A stretch of 64,000 bases of DNA from Ottowia flava (GTDB lineage Bacteria; Pseudomonadota; Gammaproteobacteria; Burkholderiales; Burkholderiaceae_C), in NCBI RefSeq assembly GCF_042680565.1, contig NZ_JBHUEJ010000036.1, positions 186,001 through 250,000 on the forward strand, in the 5' to 3' direction. A model generated the notes under the pieces. That model had not been told where the DNA came from. It saw nothing but the letters and a program-made list of their open reading frames with translations, and did no database searches. Position numbers and translations under genes: made by a program. Positions 47,648-57,084 of this stretch are shown one piece after another (position 1 is the first letter of the stretch; every line of letters starts with the position of its first letter).

Positions 47648-48486
47648 CGGCCGGGCACCTGCGCCTGGTCGCAATGGACCTGGATCAGTTCGCGCTCGGA
47701 CGGCGTGGCCCCCAGGCGCACGGCGCTGAGGCAACCACCCCAGACGCAGCCGGTGTCCAGCGAGATGAGGTCCGGACGGTCGGGCAGCCAGCCCAAGGTC
47801 GACCAATGGCCGAACGCGACGGTGTCCTCCGCGGTCGCCCGCCCCGGCACGTCAAACCACGGCATGAAGTCGGGCGGCGCACCGTCGGCGCCCTGGCTGT
47901 CCTTGGTGTCGAACTCCATGCGACCGTCGGCGGTGCACAGGCGCAAACGCGTCAGCGCGTTGACGATCACGCGCCAACGCGCAGGGCCTGCGAGCGCGTC
48001 GTCCCAACGGTCGGGCTGGTTGCCGTACATCTGGTGCAGAAAAGCGGACCAGTCCGGCCCGCGCAGCACGTCCTGCACTTCACCCGCCAGCGCCAAGACC
48101 TGATCGGCCGTCCACCGCGGCAGCACGCCGGCGTGGACCATCAGCACGCCTTGCTCGCGCAGGGCCAGCGGGCGCTGGCGCAGCCAGTCCAGCAGCGCCT
48201 CGCGCTCCGGCGCGGCGAGGACGTCGGTCACCGTGTCCAGCCGGTGCGGCTGGCGCACGCCCTCGGCCACCGCCAGCAGGTGCAGGTCGTGGTTGCCCAG
48301 CAGCGCTTCGGCAGAAGCACCCAGTGCGCGCACGCGCCGAATCACCGCCAGCGATTCGGGCCCGCGGTTCACGAGATCGCCCAGCAGCACCAGGCGGTCG
48401 CGGCTGGGAGAGAACGCGATTTCGTCGAGCAAACGGGCAAGTGCGCTGTCACAGCCTTGCACGTCGCCAATCATGTAGAGTGACAT
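47644..48486 (-). CDS. apaH: diadenosine tetraphosphatase (symmetrical)
   Basis: Hydrolyses diadenosine tetraphosphate to two ADP and can remove Np4N caps from RNA. 280 residues: metal-binding motifs GDVQGC, LVLLGDLVNRGP, and LGNHDLHLL, with MVHAGVLP and a late DTGCVWGG. The family length is standard. It is translated just ahead of the DUF445 gene with a four-base overlap. The neighbour rppH elsewhere in this window acts on related 5' ends. Confidence 0.95.
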   Translation of the reverse strand: MSLYMIGDVQGCDSALARLLDEIAFSPSRDRLVLLGDLVNRGPESLAVIRRVRALGASAEALLGNHDLHLLAVAEGVRQPHRLDTVTDVLAAPEREALLDWLRQRPLALREQGVLMVHAGVLPRWTADQVLALAGEVQDVLRGPDWSAFLHQMYGNQPDRWDDALAGPARWRVIVNALTRLRLCTADGRMEFDTKDSQGADGAPPDFMPWFDVPGRATAEDTVAFGHWSTLGWLPDRPDLISLDTGCVWGGCLSAVRLGATPSERELIQVHCDQAQVPGR

Positions 48487-48522
48487 GGTCTTGATTTTCC
48501 ACGGGCTGGATGCCCGATCTGA

Positions 48523-49836
48523 ATGGACCTGCTGATCATCGTCTTTCTCACCCTGCTCAACGGTCTGTTCGCCATGTCCGAACTGGCTGTGGCATCCAGC
48601 CGCAAGGCACGGCTGGCAGCGATGGAGGAAGGCGGCGATACCGGCGCGACCGCCGCGCTGCGGCTGATGGAGCAGCCCACGCAGTTCCTGTCGACGGTGC
48701 AGGTAGGTATCACCTCCATCGGCATGCTCAACGGCATCTTTGGCGAGGCGGCTTTCAGCGGCCCGCTGGCTGCCTGGCTGCAGACCCAGGGATTGGGCGA
48801 AGGCGCCGCCTCGGTCGCGGCCACGGCCACGGTGGTGATCGTGATTACCTTCACCACCATCGTCTTCGGCGAGCTGGTGCCCAAGCGGATCGGCCAGATG
48901 TTCCCGGAAACGGTCGCGCGCTGGATCGCCAAGCCGATGACCTGGCTGGCGGTGGTCGCCAAGCCCTTCGTCTGGCTGCTGTCGATCTGCACGCAGGCGA
49001 TGCTCAAGCTGCTGCGCATCGACGAATCCAGTGGTCGCGCCGTCACCGCAGAAGAAATTTCAGCCAGTCTGGAAGAAGGTCGAGACGCGGGCCTGATTGA
49101 AGAGCACGAACACCAGATGGTTCGCAACGTGTTCCATTTGGATGACCGCCCTTTGACGTCGATGATGGTCCCGCGCGGCGATATCGAATGGCTGGATGCG
49201 GATCAAACCGCGGTGGAGGCGCTGGATTATGTTGCCCGTCATGGAGACAATGGGGCGCATTCGTGGTATCCCGTTTGCCGCGGCAGTCTGGATGAGGTGA
49301 TTGGCATTATCTCGGTGGCGCGGCTGCTTGAATTGTCCCGCGCTGGGGTCGTGCTGGACAAGCATGTGGCGCCGGCGGCCTTTGTGCCTGAAACCTTGAG
49401 CGGCCTGGAAATGCTCGAGCAATTGCGCACCCGCGCCGGCCGCATGATGTTCATTGTGGACGAATATGGTGTGGTGCAGGGCATGATGACGCCGCGCGAC
49501 CTGCTGGAAGCGATTACGGGCGAGCTCAAACCCGGCGCGCATATGGACGCATGGGCCACCCCTCAGGGCGATGGGGCGTGGATATTGGACGGCATGATGC
49601 CGGTGTCCGAGCTCAAATCGCGCCTCGATATAGATGCCCTGCCCCTAGAGGACAAAGGCCGGTACAACACCGTCGCAGGCCTTCTTCTGTCGATCTCTGG
49701 GCATTTGCCCTCGGTAGGCGATGAAGTCGAGATCGAAGACTGGGTATTTCAGGTCGTGGAAATGGAAGGCCGGCGCATTGAACGTGTGCTGGCCAGACCC
49801 ACGGCCAGAAACGATATTCAGTCGATAAATTCCTGA
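48523..49836 (+). CDS. CorC/HlyC-family membrane protein with CBS domains (first copy)
   Basis: 437 residues: an N-terminal DUF21 region with four transmembrane helices (MDLLIIVFLTLLNGLFAMSELAVASSRKARL in pieces, with IVFGELVPKRIGQ), then a paired CBS domain (about 200-330: DRPLTSMMVPRGDIEWL and FIVDEYGVVQGMMTPRDLLEAI) and a transporter-associated C-terminal domain (DGMMPVSELKSRL). Relatives are linked to magnesium or cobalt export; the ion is not predicted here. Divergent from apaH, followed by hns. Confidence 0.9.
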   Translation: MDLLIIVFLTLLNGLFAMSELAVASSRKARLAAMEEGGDTGATAALRLMEQPTQFLSTVQVGITSIGMLNGIFGEAAFSGPLAAWLQTQGLGEGAASVAATATVVIVITFTTIVFGELVPKRIGQMFPETVARWIAKPMTWLAVVAKPFVWLLSICTQAMLKLLRIDESSGRAVTAEEISASLEEGRDAGLIEEHEHQMVRNVFHLDDRPLTSMMVPRGDIEWLDADQTAVEALDYVARHGDNGAHSWYPVCRGSLDEVIGIISVARLLELSRAGVVLDKHVAPAAFVPETLSGLEMLEQLRTRAGRMMFIVDEYGVVQGMMTPRDLLEAITGELKPGAHMDAWATPQGDGAWILDGMMPVSELKSRLDIDALPLEDKGRYNTVAGLLLSISGHLPSVGDEVEIEDWVFQVVEMEGRRIERVLARPTARNDIQSINS

Positions 49837-49910
49837 TCATTATGTGGTGAGCAGTTCGCTCCGGTGGTATATTCGCCGCGTTTACATGAAATGACTGGAG
49901 CGTTCACACC

Positions 49911-50201
49911 ATGGCCACCTACAAAGAACTTCTGAAACAGCAGGAAGCACTGACCCAGCAAATCGAAGAGGCGCGCAAGAAGGAAATTGCCGATGCGGTA
50001 GCGCAAGTGCGCACCCTGGTCAGCGATTATGGTTTGACGCAACAGGACGTATTCCCCTCAGGCCGCAAGTCCGGCAAATCGTCCACAGGCATCAAGGTGG
50101 CTCCGAAATACCGCGATCCGGCCACCGGCCAGACGTGGACGGGTCGCGGCAAGGCGCCCAAGTGGATCGAGGGGCGAGACCGCAGTCAATTCCTGATCTG
50201 A
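49911..50201 (+). CDS. H-NS-family nucleoid protein
   Basis: 96 residues. An N-terminal coiled coil (KELLKQQEALTQQIEEARKKE) gives dimerisation, and the C-terminal DNA-binding domain contains the consensus YRDPATGQTWTGRGKAPKW, with the TGRGKAP core. Proteins of this short type are common in Burkholderiales and silence AT-rich DNA. The start 49911 follows CTGGAGCG. A terminator lies 36 bp after the stop, so it is a single-gene transcript. Confidence 0.95.
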   Translation: MATYKELLKQQEALTQQIEEARKKEIADAVAQVRTLVSDYGLTQQDVFPSGRKSGKSSTGIKVAPKYRDPATGQTWTGRGKAPKWIEGRDRSQFLI

Positions 50202-50235
50202 CAGAGATTCGCGGCCCCATCAGCCGCCATTGCAA

Positions 50236-50271
50236 TGCGCAGGTGCTCTGGGGCATCTGCGCTTTTTTTTT
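50236..50271 (+). terminator. rho-independent terminator of the H-NS gene
   Basis: GCGCAGGTGCTC pairs with GGGCATCTGCGC around a short loop, with nine T residues after. Confidence 0.85.
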
Positions 50272-50333
50272 GACTTCCGGTCGTAACGCGCCCGCTCCTC
50301 GGAACATTGTCGAGGCGGTCCACTCCAAGCCCC

Positions 50334-50768
50334 ATGCTTCTGATCTGTCGTTACCTATGGCCGATGCCATGGACTCTGCTGGGTCTGCTGGCCGCGGGTT
50401 GCGTGCGCGCGCTGGGTGGATGTTGGCAGTGCCGCGAGGGTGCCATCGAGGCACACGGGGGTCGCGTCGCGGCGCTGTGCGGCCGCCTGCCAGCATCCAT
50501 GCGCTTCGACGCCATCACAATCGGCCACGTGATCCTCGGAAAGAACGCAGCCACGCTCGCAGCCGTGCGGGCCCATGAGCAGGTGCATCTGCGGCAATAC
50601 GAACGCTGGGGGCCCTTTTTCGTGCCCGCCTATCTCGCCGCCAGCGCCTGGCTGTGGCTGCGCGGTCGGCGCCCTTACCGCGACAACCCCTTTGAGAAGC
50701 AAGCCTGTGCCTGCGTCTTGATGGCCGTGCAACCTGCCATCTGCGAGGCCAATACGAAGGTGGAATAA
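50334..50768 (+). CDS. small membrane-linked protein with an HExxH motif, unknown function
   Basis: 144 residues from ATG 50334 (an upstream in-frame non-ATG start would add nine). An N-terminal hydrophobic stretch (LWPMPWTLLGLLAAGC), then AALCGRLPASMRFDAIT and, near residue 80, AVRAHEQVHLRQYERWG, which contains HEQVH (the HExxH of zinc peptidases), and PYRDNPFEKQA, which could hold a third ligand. A second hydrophobic segment lies between (FVPAYLAASAWLWL). It may be a minimal membrane peptidase; proof is lacking. It sits between hns and grxD. Confidence 0.75.
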   Translation: MLLICRYLWPMPWTLLGLLAAGCVRALGGCWQCREGAIEAHGGRVAALCGRLPASMRFDAITIGHVILGKNAATLAAVRAHEQVHLRQYERWGPFFVPAYLAASAWLWLRGRRPYRDNPFEKQACACVLMAVQPAICEANTKVE

Positions 50769-50797
50769 TCCACCTTTATTACATTGAAGGAACGGTC

Positions 50798-51124
50798 ATG
50801 GATTCAACCACGCAGCAACGCATTGATGATCTGGTCAAGAACAACGCCGTTGTGCTGTTCATGAAAGGCAATGCCAGCTTTCCGATGTGCGGTTTTTCCG
50901 GTCGGGCTGTGCAGATCCTCAAGGCCAGCGGCGTCGAGTCCGGTTCGCTGACCACGGTGAACGTGCTCGAGGATGAAGCCATTCGCCAGGGCATCAAGGA
51001 ATACAGCCAGTGGCCGACGATTCCGCAGCTCTACGTCAAGGGTGAGTTTGTTGGCGGCTCGGACATCATGATGGAGATGTACGAATCGGGCGAACTGCAG
51101 CAATTGATCGCCGCCGAAGCCTGA
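50798..51124 (+). CDS. grxD: monothiol glutaredoxin, CGFS type
   Basis: 108 residues. Active site CGFS (in FPMCGFSGRA), followed by WPTIPQLYVKGEFVGGSDIMMEM. Such glutaredoxins bind a [2Fe-2S] cluster with glutathione and pass it on in iron-sulfur assembly. The start follows GAAGGAACGG. A terminator follows 32 bp on. Confidence 0.97.
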   Translation: MDSTTQQRIDDLVKNNAVVLFMKGNASFPMCGFSGRAVQILKASGVESGSLTTVNVLEDEAIRQGIKEYSQWPTIPQLYVKGEFVGGSDIMMEMYESGELQQLIAAEA

Positions 51125-51155
51125 TTCCGCACTCTTTGCCATCCAAGCGATGGCA

Positions 51156-51185
51156 TAAAAAAGGACGCCTGCGCGTCCTTTTTTG
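51156..51185. terminator. rho-independent terminator of grxD
   Basis: AAAAAAGGACGC / GCGTCCTTTTTT with a short CTGC loop. It can work from both sides and may also serve the convergent OmpA-domain gene. Confidence 0.88.
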
Positions 51186-51223
51186 TTTAGGCGCCAGCGC
51201 TGAAGCGCTGGCGGGCAACGCGC

Positions 51224-52318
51224 TTACTTGCGCACCACCACTTCGACCCGGCGGGACGCCGCGTTGGTCGCTGCCGTACCGCTGGTCTCGGCCGGCTTCT
51301 CGAGAACCGTACGGTCTTCCGTCACGCCTTGGGCCACCAGCGCCGCCTGAACGGCCTGGGCGCGGTTCTTCGACAACTCGGCGTTCTTCGCTGCGTCTCC
51401 TGTCGGATCGTTGAAGCCGGAAATCACCGCCTTCGCATCCGGATTGGCCTTCAGGTAGTTGACCAGATCGGTCGCCTTGGTGGCGAAGTCGCCATGCACT
51501 TCGGTCTTGGCAGAGTCGAAGTACACCTTCAGCGCCGGCAGGCTGTTTTCGCCCATCAGGCTGACCACGGCAGAGCCCGCAGGCTCGTCGGCGGGTGCGG
51601 CGGCGCCCGCGTCGGCCGAGGCAGCAGGTGTGGATGCTGCGCCGGCCGAAGCCGACGTATCCGGGGCAGATGCGGGCTCCACCGCGGCCGGCGCCGGCTC
51701 GCTGGCCATCGGTGTCGGCTCGGAAGCAGGCGCCACCACCGCGGGTTCGGACGCGCCGGTCACAGGGGCGTCGGCCGTACGGTTCTTGCCGCAGTAGCTC
51801 AGGCCGAAAATCGCCGCCAGCGCGACGACGATCCACGGCAGCCATTTCATCATGCCGCCACCATTGCCAGCAGCGGTGCCGGCCGTGACACCGGCAGGCG
51901 CCGCCCCCAGCAAGCTCTGGCCGGCTGCCGCCATGCTGACAACCTCGGGCGGGTATGTCGTGGGGATGCTGCCGCCGGGCGTCAGGCGGCCAACGATGGC
52001 GGGCAGCAGATAGCCTAGTGAAGAAGTCACGTTGTCGCGGCCAACCCCCAGACGCGAAGTCAGTTCCGACAGCAAACCGCCGCTGGAGCCGAGCACGGTC
52101 TCCAGCTGGGTGTTCGTAATGGGTTGCGCGCTCGGGCCACCACCCAGCCAGGACTGGATGATTGGCCCAAGGTTGGCCGACTTGAATTTTTCAAGAAAAC
52201 CGGCAAGACCGCCCGTGTCCTTGTTGGTCATGTAGGCCAGCAGCATTTGCACCAGCGGAAGCGCTTTATCTCCCAGGCCAAACCGCGCGGCCACCTCCCG
52301 GATCAAGACGTCAAACAT
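51224..52318 (-). CDS. YidB/DUF937 protein with C-terminal OmpA domain
   Basis: 364 residues. Residues 1-130 resemble the DUF937/YidB fold (FDVLIREVAARFGLGDKA, SSLGYLLPAIVGRLTPGG), then a transmembrane helix (KWLPWIVVALAAIFGLSYCG), an alanine/proline/serine-rich linker (about 180-240), and an OmpA-like domain (LKVYFDSAKTEV, ISGFNDPTGDA, NRAQAVQAALVAQG, and ASRRVEVVV) that should bind peptidoglycan. It would anchor the inner membrane to the cell wall; function beyond that unknown. AAAGGAAT precedes the ATG at 52318. Confidence 0.85.
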   Translation of the reverse strand: MFDVLIREVAARFGLGDKALPLVQMLLAYMTNKDTGGLAGFLEKFKSANLGPIIQSWLGGGPSAQPITNTQLETVLGSSGGLLSELTSRLGVGRDNVTSSLGYLLPAIVGRLTPGGSIPTTYPPEVVSMAAAGQSLLGAAPAGVTAGTAAGNGGGMMKWLPWIVVALAAIFGLSYCGKNRTADAPVTGASEPAVVAPASEPTPMASEPAPAAVEPASAPDTSASAGAASTPAASADAGAAAPADEPAGSAVVSLMGENSLPALKVYFDSAKTEVHGDFATKATDLVNYLKANPDAKAVISGFNDPTGDAAKNAELSKNRAQAVQAALVAQGVTEDRTVLEKPAETSGTAATNAASRRVEVVVRK

Positions 52319-52551
52319 AAGAATTCCTTTCTTGTGTAGCAGGAAGGTTGTCAGGACAGGCCCCTAGAAAAAGGCCGCGCCGACGAAGGACAACCCTTGT
52401 GAAAATTATAGGAAGGCGCATGACGGCCCCATGTCGTCCCAGTCCTACAGGCGTGCAAGCCGACGCCCCTGTGTAAACTGCCTGAAAATACCGCCACTGC
52501 GCAACGCAGCGAGGCCCCGCGGCGCAACGCGCCCGCATCACTTACCCGTTC

Positions 52552-53874
52552 ATGGGCTTTTTACAGAACTTGCTGATCATCCTGGCGCTGATTGCGGCCA
52601 GCGCCTTCTTCTCGGTGGCTGAGATGTCGCTGGCGGCATCGCGCCGCCTGCGACTGCGCCAGTTTGCCGATGAGGGGGATGAACGTGCCTTGCGAGTGCT
52701 GCGCGTGCAGGAGCAACCCGGCTTTTACTTCACCACGGTCCAGATCGGCGTGAATGCGATCGCCATTCTGGGCGGCATCGTGGGCGAAGGCCTGTTCAGC
52801 CCGACGTTCGAGGCTTGGCTCCTGCCGTGGATGTCGCCGAGAACGGCGGGGCCACTGGCCTTCGCCGCCTCCGTGACACTGGTGACCTCGCTGTTTGTCG
52901 TGTTTGCCGACTTGGTGCCCAAACGGCTGGGTATGGCCGAGCCGGAACGCATCGCGATGTGGGTCGCGGGGCCGATGGACAAGGTCCTGTGGATCTTCAA
53001 GCCCATCGTCTGGCTGTACAACAAGTGCACCGACCTCATCCTTGGGCTGTTCGGTCTGCCTACGCAGCGGGACGACCGCATCACCCCCGACGACATCCTG
53101 GCGCTGGCGGAAGCCGGCACCCAGGCGGGGGTGATCGACCGCCCCGAACAGTTGGTCATCGAAAACGTGTTTGAACTGGATACGCGCACGGTGACCAGCG
53201 CCATGACACCGCGCGACCGCATCGCATGGCTGCGGCAGGACGACCCCGACGAGGTTGTGCGTGCGCGCATCGCGGCAGAGCCCTTCTCGACCTACCCCGT
53301 GTGCGACGGAGAATTGGATCGCGTGCTGGGCTACGTGGACGCCAAAGACCTGTTCCAGCGCGTGCTGAACGCACAGCCCATTCACCTGACCGAAGAAGGC
53401 CTGCTGCACAAGGTGGTGGTGGTGCCCGACCAGCTCAGCCTGTCGGAGGTGCTGCACCAGTTCCGCCAGCAGCATGAAGACTTCGCCATCATCGTCAACG
53501 AATACAGCACAGTGGTGGGCGTGGTGACGCTAAACGACGTGATGAGCACGGTGATGGGCGAGCTCGTCACGCCCGAAGACGAAGAAATGATCGTGCGGCG
53601 CGACGACGGCTCTTGGCTGATCGACGGACACACACCCATCACCGACGTGGAACGTGCGCTCGATCTTTACGACCTTCCCAGCTCAGACCAGTACGACACG
53701 CTGTCGGGCTTTCTCATGGCCATGCTCCGCCGGGTGCCGCGCCGTACCGACTGCGTGGTCTGGGGCGGCTTTCGCTTCGAGGTGATGGACGTGGACAACT
53801 ACCGCATCGATCAGGTGCTGGTCACCCGCGGCGGCAGCACGACGGCCGCGCCGGTCGCGCTGGCGCCGCCCTGA
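52552..53874 (+). CDS. CorC/HlyC-family membrane protein with CBS domains (second copy)
   Basis: 440 residues, same architecture as the protein at 48523 but not a recent copy: DUF21 helices (LIILALIAASAFFSVAEM, VFADLVPKRLG), CBS pair (RTVTSAMTPRDRIAWL, then FAIIVNEYSTVVGVVTLND) and the C-terminal domain (LIDGHTPITDVERALD). Divergent from the OmpA-domain gene. Two such proteins 4 kb apart suggest partly overlapping ion-handling roles. Confidence 0.9.
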   Translation: MGFLQNLLIILALIAASAFFSVAEMSLAASRRLRLRQFADEGDERALRVLRVQEQPGFYFTTVQIGVNAIAILGGIVGEGLFSPTFEAWLLPWMSPRTAGPLAFAASVTLVTSLFVVFADLVPKRLGMAEPERIAMWVAGPMDKVLWIFKPIVWLYNKCTDLILGLFGLPTQRDDRITPDDILALAEAGTQAGVIDRPEQLVIENVFELDTRTVTSAMTPRDRIAWLRQDDPDEVVRARIAAEPFSTYPVCDGELDRVLGYVDAKDLFQRVLNAQPIHLTEEGLLHKVVVVPDQLSLSEVLHQFRQQHEDFAIIVNEYSTVVGVVTLNDVMSTVMGELVTPEDEEMIVRRDDGSWLIDGHTPITDVERALDLYDLPSSDQYDTLSGFLMAMLRRVPRRTDCVVWGGFRFEVMDVDNYRIDQVLVTRGGSTTAAPVALAPP

Positions 53875-53879
53875 AACTC

Positions 53880-53937
53880 CTTATTTGATAGCTGCCTGCG
53901 CCCGCCTGGCGAGGGCTAGCCCTTGAAAATCCATCTT
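53880..53937 (+). repeat. dispersed 60-bp repeat copy
   Basis: TTTGATAGCTGCCTGCGCCC, AGGGCTAGCCC, TCCATCTTTT; 6 bp after the gene stop, in the gap before the convergent lytic transglycosylase. Confidence 0.8.
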
Positions 53938-54569
53938 TTTTGAGCGCCGAGCACGGCATTCGGATACGGCGCCCGGCCGCGCGAACCGTTGTAGCGCCCG
54001 AGCGCCAGAAACAGGTCGCCGCGCTCCCGATCCAGATAGTGGCGCAGGATCACGCAACCGAAGCGCAGGTTGGTCTGCATGTGGAACAGCTTGCCCGGGT
54101 CGCCATCGCCGATCACGCGCGTCCAGAACGGCATGACCTGGGTGTAGCCGCGCGCCCCCACGCTGGACACGGCGTACTTGCGGAACGCGCTTTCGACCTG
54201 GATCAGACCCATCACCAACGAAGTATCGAGCCCTGCGCGGCGGGTCTCGTACCACACGGTCTGCAGGAACTCGATGCGCGTATCGAAATCCTTCTTGCGG
54301 CTGTAAAGCCGGTCGCTCATTTCCGCCAGCCAGCGCAGGTAGGACAGGCGCGCCTCGGTGGTGGCGAAGCTCGGCACAGGCGGGGCGCTGTTGGCGATGG
54401 CCGAACTGAGCGCGGTGCGGACCGAGTCGATCATCGGCTCCTCCAGTTGCCCGCCCGCACGAGCAACGTGCGGCACCAGACTCAAGCTGGCCGCGCCGAC
54501 CGACGCAGTCAGACAGGCGCGCCGCGACAGCCCGGCTGCCACTGGCCCGCGCCCAGGCAGCACCCTCAT
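53916..54569 (-). CDS. lytic transglycosylase (SLT family)
   Basis: 217 residues; cuts the glycan strand of peptidoglycan. Catalytic glutamate in GLIQVESAFRKYAVS, then ARGYTQVMPFW and FGCVILRHYL and LGRYNGS as in the SLT fold. The N terminus (GLSRRACLTASVGAASLSL) has a twin-arginine-like signal followed by HVARA, so it is likely exported in folded form. ATG 54569 overlaps the proS stop (ATGA), and the pair is co-transcribed. Much longer frames upstream lie inside proS. Confidence 0.9.
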   Translation of the reverse strand: MRVLPGRGPVAAGLSRRACLTASVGAASLSLVPHVARAGGQLEEPMIDSVRTALSSAIANSAPPVPSFATTEARLSYLRWLAEMSDRLYSRKKDFDTRIEFLQTVWYETRRAGLDTSLVMGLIQVESAFRKYAVSSVGARGYTQVMPFWTRVIGDGDPGKLFHMQTNLRFGCVILRHYLDRERGDLFLALGRYNGSRGRAPYPNAVLGAQKRWIFKG

Positions 54570-56311
54570 GCCGCCAGCCAGCCCTTCACAAAGGCCGCGA
54601 TCTCTGCTGCCGGCACCTTGGTGGCGGCCGTGTCGCGGCGGCGCTGGTACTCGACCACACCGTCCGTCAGGCTCTTGTCGCCGATGGTCACGCGGTGCGG
54701 CACGCCGATCAGTTCCCAGTCGGCGAACATGGCGCCCGGGCGCTCGCCGCGGTCGTCCAGGATCACGTCGACCCCGGCCGCCATCAGCTCGGCGTACAGC
54801 GCCTCGGCCGCGGCCTTCACAGCCTCGCTGCGGTCCATGCCGACGGGGCAGATCACCACGGTGAAGGGCGCCAGCGCGTCGGGCCAGATGATGCCGCGCG
54901 CGTCGTGGTTCTGTTCGATGGCGGCGGCCGGCAGGCGCGTGATGCCGATGCCGTAGCAACCCATTTCAAAATGGCGCGGCTTGCCGTCTTCCGCCAGGAA
55001 CGTGGCGTCCATGGCGGTGCTGTACTTGGTGCCCAGGTAGAAGATGTGGCCGATCTCGATGCCGCGCTCGATCGCCAGCGTACCCTTGCCGTCGGGCGCA
55101 GCGTCGCCGGGCACCACATTGCGGATGTCGGCCACGGCATCGGGCTCGGGCAGGTCGCGGCCCCAGTTCACGCCGGTGAGGTGAAAGTCTTCTTCGTTCG
55201 CGCCGCAAACCCAGTCGGCCATCAGCGCGACCTCGCGGTCGGCCACCAGCTTCACCGGCTGTTTCAGCCCGATCGGGCCCAGGTAGCCGGGCTTGGTGCC
55301 GAAGTGCTCAAGAATTTCAGGCACGGTCGCAAAGCGAAAGCCTTGGTCCAGCCCCGGCACCTTGCTGACCTTGATCTCGTTCATGTCGTGGTCGCCGCGC
55401 AGGAGCAGCAGCCAGACCTGGCTTTTGACGACCTTGCCGTCTTCGTCGGTCTGGTCGGTGGCCAGCACCAGGGATTTCACGGTCTGCTTCAACGGCAGCT
55501 GCAGCAGCTCGGCCACGTCGGCGCAGGTCGACTTGCCGGGCGTCAGCGTCTTGGTCATGGCTTGCGTGGCCGCGCCGCGCGGGCCCGTGGGCTTGAGCGC
55601 CTCGGCCTTTTCCATGTTGGCGGCGTAATCGCTGCCGGTGCTGTAGACGATGGCGTCTTCACCGGTGGAGGCGATCACCTGGAATTCTTCGCTCAAATCG
55701 CCGCCGATGGCGCCTGAATCCGCCGCCACAGCGCGGTAGGTCAGGCCGAAGCGGTCAAAGATCGCGCGGTAGGCTTTGGCCATGACCTGGTAGCTAACTT
55801 TCGCGCTGGCCTCGTCGCGGTCGAAGCTGTAGGCATCCTTCATGATGAATTCGCGCCCGCGCATCAGGCCGAAGCGCGGACGGCGCTCGTCCCGGAATTT
55901 GGTCTGGATCTGGTAGAGGTTCTTGGGCAGCTGCTTGTAGCTGCGCAGGTCCTGGCGCGCGATGTCGGTCACCGCCTCTTCGCTGGTCGGCTGAATGACG
56001 AAATCGCGCTCATGCCGGTCCTGAACACGCAGCAATTCGGGGCCCATGGTCTGAAAGCGCCCGCTCTCGCTCCACAGCTCGCCCGGCTGGACCACCGGCA
56101 TCACGCATTCGACGGCGCCGGCGCGGTTCATCTCCTCGCGCACGATGGCCTCGACCTTGCGGATCACGCGCAGGCCCATTGGCATGTAGGTGTACACGCC
56201 TGCGCCCAGCTTCTTGATCATCCCGGCCCGCGTCATGAGCTGGTGGCTGACCACCTCCGCATCTGCAGGCGCTTCCTTGAGGGTGCTGATATAGAACTGG
56301 CTGGCTTTCAT
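54566..56311 (-). CDS. proS: prolyl-tRNA synthetase
   Basis: Charges tRNA-Pro and, in the bacterial type, edits mis-charged alanyl-tRNA. 581 residues: class II motif 2 KFRDERRPRFGLMRGREF, the editing domain in the middle (about 230-400, with AADSGAIGGDLSEEF), FEMGCYGIGITR as motif 3, and the anticodon-binding end (VDVILDDRGERPGAMFADWELIGVP, in pieces). The start at 56311 begins MKASQF, the conserved N terminus. The tRNA-Pro gene in this window carries a CGG anticodon. Confidence 0.97.
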   Translation of the reverse strand: MKASQFYISTLKEAPADAEVVSHQLMTRAGMIKKLGAGVYTYMPMGLRVIRKVEAIVREEMNRAGAVECVMPVVQPGELWSESGRFQTMGPELLRVQDRHERDFVIQPTSEEAVTDIARQDLRSYKQLPKNLYQIQTKFRDERRPRFGLMRGREFIMKDAYSFDRDEASAKVSYQVMAKAYRAIFDRFGLTYRAVAADSGAIGGDLSEEFQVIASTGEDAIVYSTGSDYAANMEKAEALKPTGPRGAATQAMTKTLTPGKSTCADVAELLQLPLKQTVKSLVLATDQTDEDGKVVKSQVWLLLLRGDHDMNEIKVSKVPGLDQGFRFATVPEILEHFGTKPGYLGPIGLKQPVKLVADREVALMADWVCGANEEDFHLTGVNWGRDLPEPDAVADIRNVVPGDAAPDGKGTLAIERGIEIGHIFYLGTKYSTAMDATFLAEDGKPRHFEMGCYGIGITRLPAAAIEQNHDARGIIWPDALAPFTVVICPVGMDRSEAVKAAAEALYAELMAAGVDVILDDRGERPGAMFADWELIGVPHRVTIGDKSLTDGVVEYQRRRDTAATKVPAAEIAAFVKGWLAA

Positions 56312-56415
56312 CGGGATCGGGCGTAAGTCCACGCCTTGGATGGGGTTTGTGCCCACTTGCCGGTGTCAATGCACCGTGCATAATGGTCATAACTTATTGA
56401 ATTTGGGGTTCGATT

Positions 56416-57084
56416 ATGCTTGACCGGGAAGGCTTTCGCCCGAACGTCGGCATCATCCTGCTCAACCAGAAGAATCAGGTTTTTTGGGGTAAGCGTATCC
56501 GCACCCATTCCTGGCAGTTCCCGCAGGGCGGCATTGATCGGGGCGAGTCGCCCGAGCAGGCCATGTACCGTGAACTGCACGAGGAAGTCGGGCTCCATGC
56601 GGAGCATGTACGCATCGTCGCCCGAACCCGTGACTGGTTGCGCTACGAGGTGCCAGACCGGTTTATCCGCCGCGACGCGCGCGGTCATTACAAGGGCCAG
56701 AAGCAAATCTGGTATTTGCTGCAACTGGTCGCCAACGACTGGAATTTGAACCTTCGCGCCACCAACCACCCGGAATTTGACGCTTGGCGCTGGAACGACT
56801 ATTGGGTTCCACTTGACGTGGTGGTGGAGTTCAAGCGAGGTGTGTACGAAATGGCGCTGACCGAACTGGCGCGCTTCCTGCCGCGCGCTGAACACCGCAA
56901 CCGCTACCTGCGTGGCGGTGTGCGGCCGCGCGAGCATGGCGGCTTACAACCAATCCAGACCTCCGATCGGCGCGAGCGGCATTCGCCTGACTGCCCGTCC
57001 GTCGAATCGGCGCAGCCTGTGGATACGACGCGTACCGCTCGCTCAAATGCGGGCGGACCGCCGGGACTGGAAATCGATTCGTGA
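56416..57084 (+). CDS. rppH: RNA pyrophosphohydrolase
   Basis: 222 residues; removes pyrophosphate from triphosphorylated mRNA 5' ends, starting RNase E decay. Nudix box: GGIDRGESPEQAMYRELHEE, with WQFPQGG before it and the dsRNA-contact positions after. Compared with the usual 160, there is a basic, disordered C-terminal tail (GGVRPREHGG onward) seen in betaproteobacterial members. Divergent from proS; the next gene begins with GTG overlapping its stop. Confidence 0.95.
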   Translation: MLDREGFRPNVGIILLNQKNQVFWGKRIRTHSWQFPQGGIDRGESPEQAMYRELHEEVGLHAEHVRIVARTRDWLRYEVPDRFIRRDARGHYKGQKQIWYLLQLVANDWNLNLRATNHPEFDAWRWNDYWVPLDVVVEFKRGVYEMALTELARFLPRAEHRNRYLRGGVRPREHGGLQPIQTSDRRERHSPDCPSVESAQPVDTTRTARSNAGGPPGLEIDS

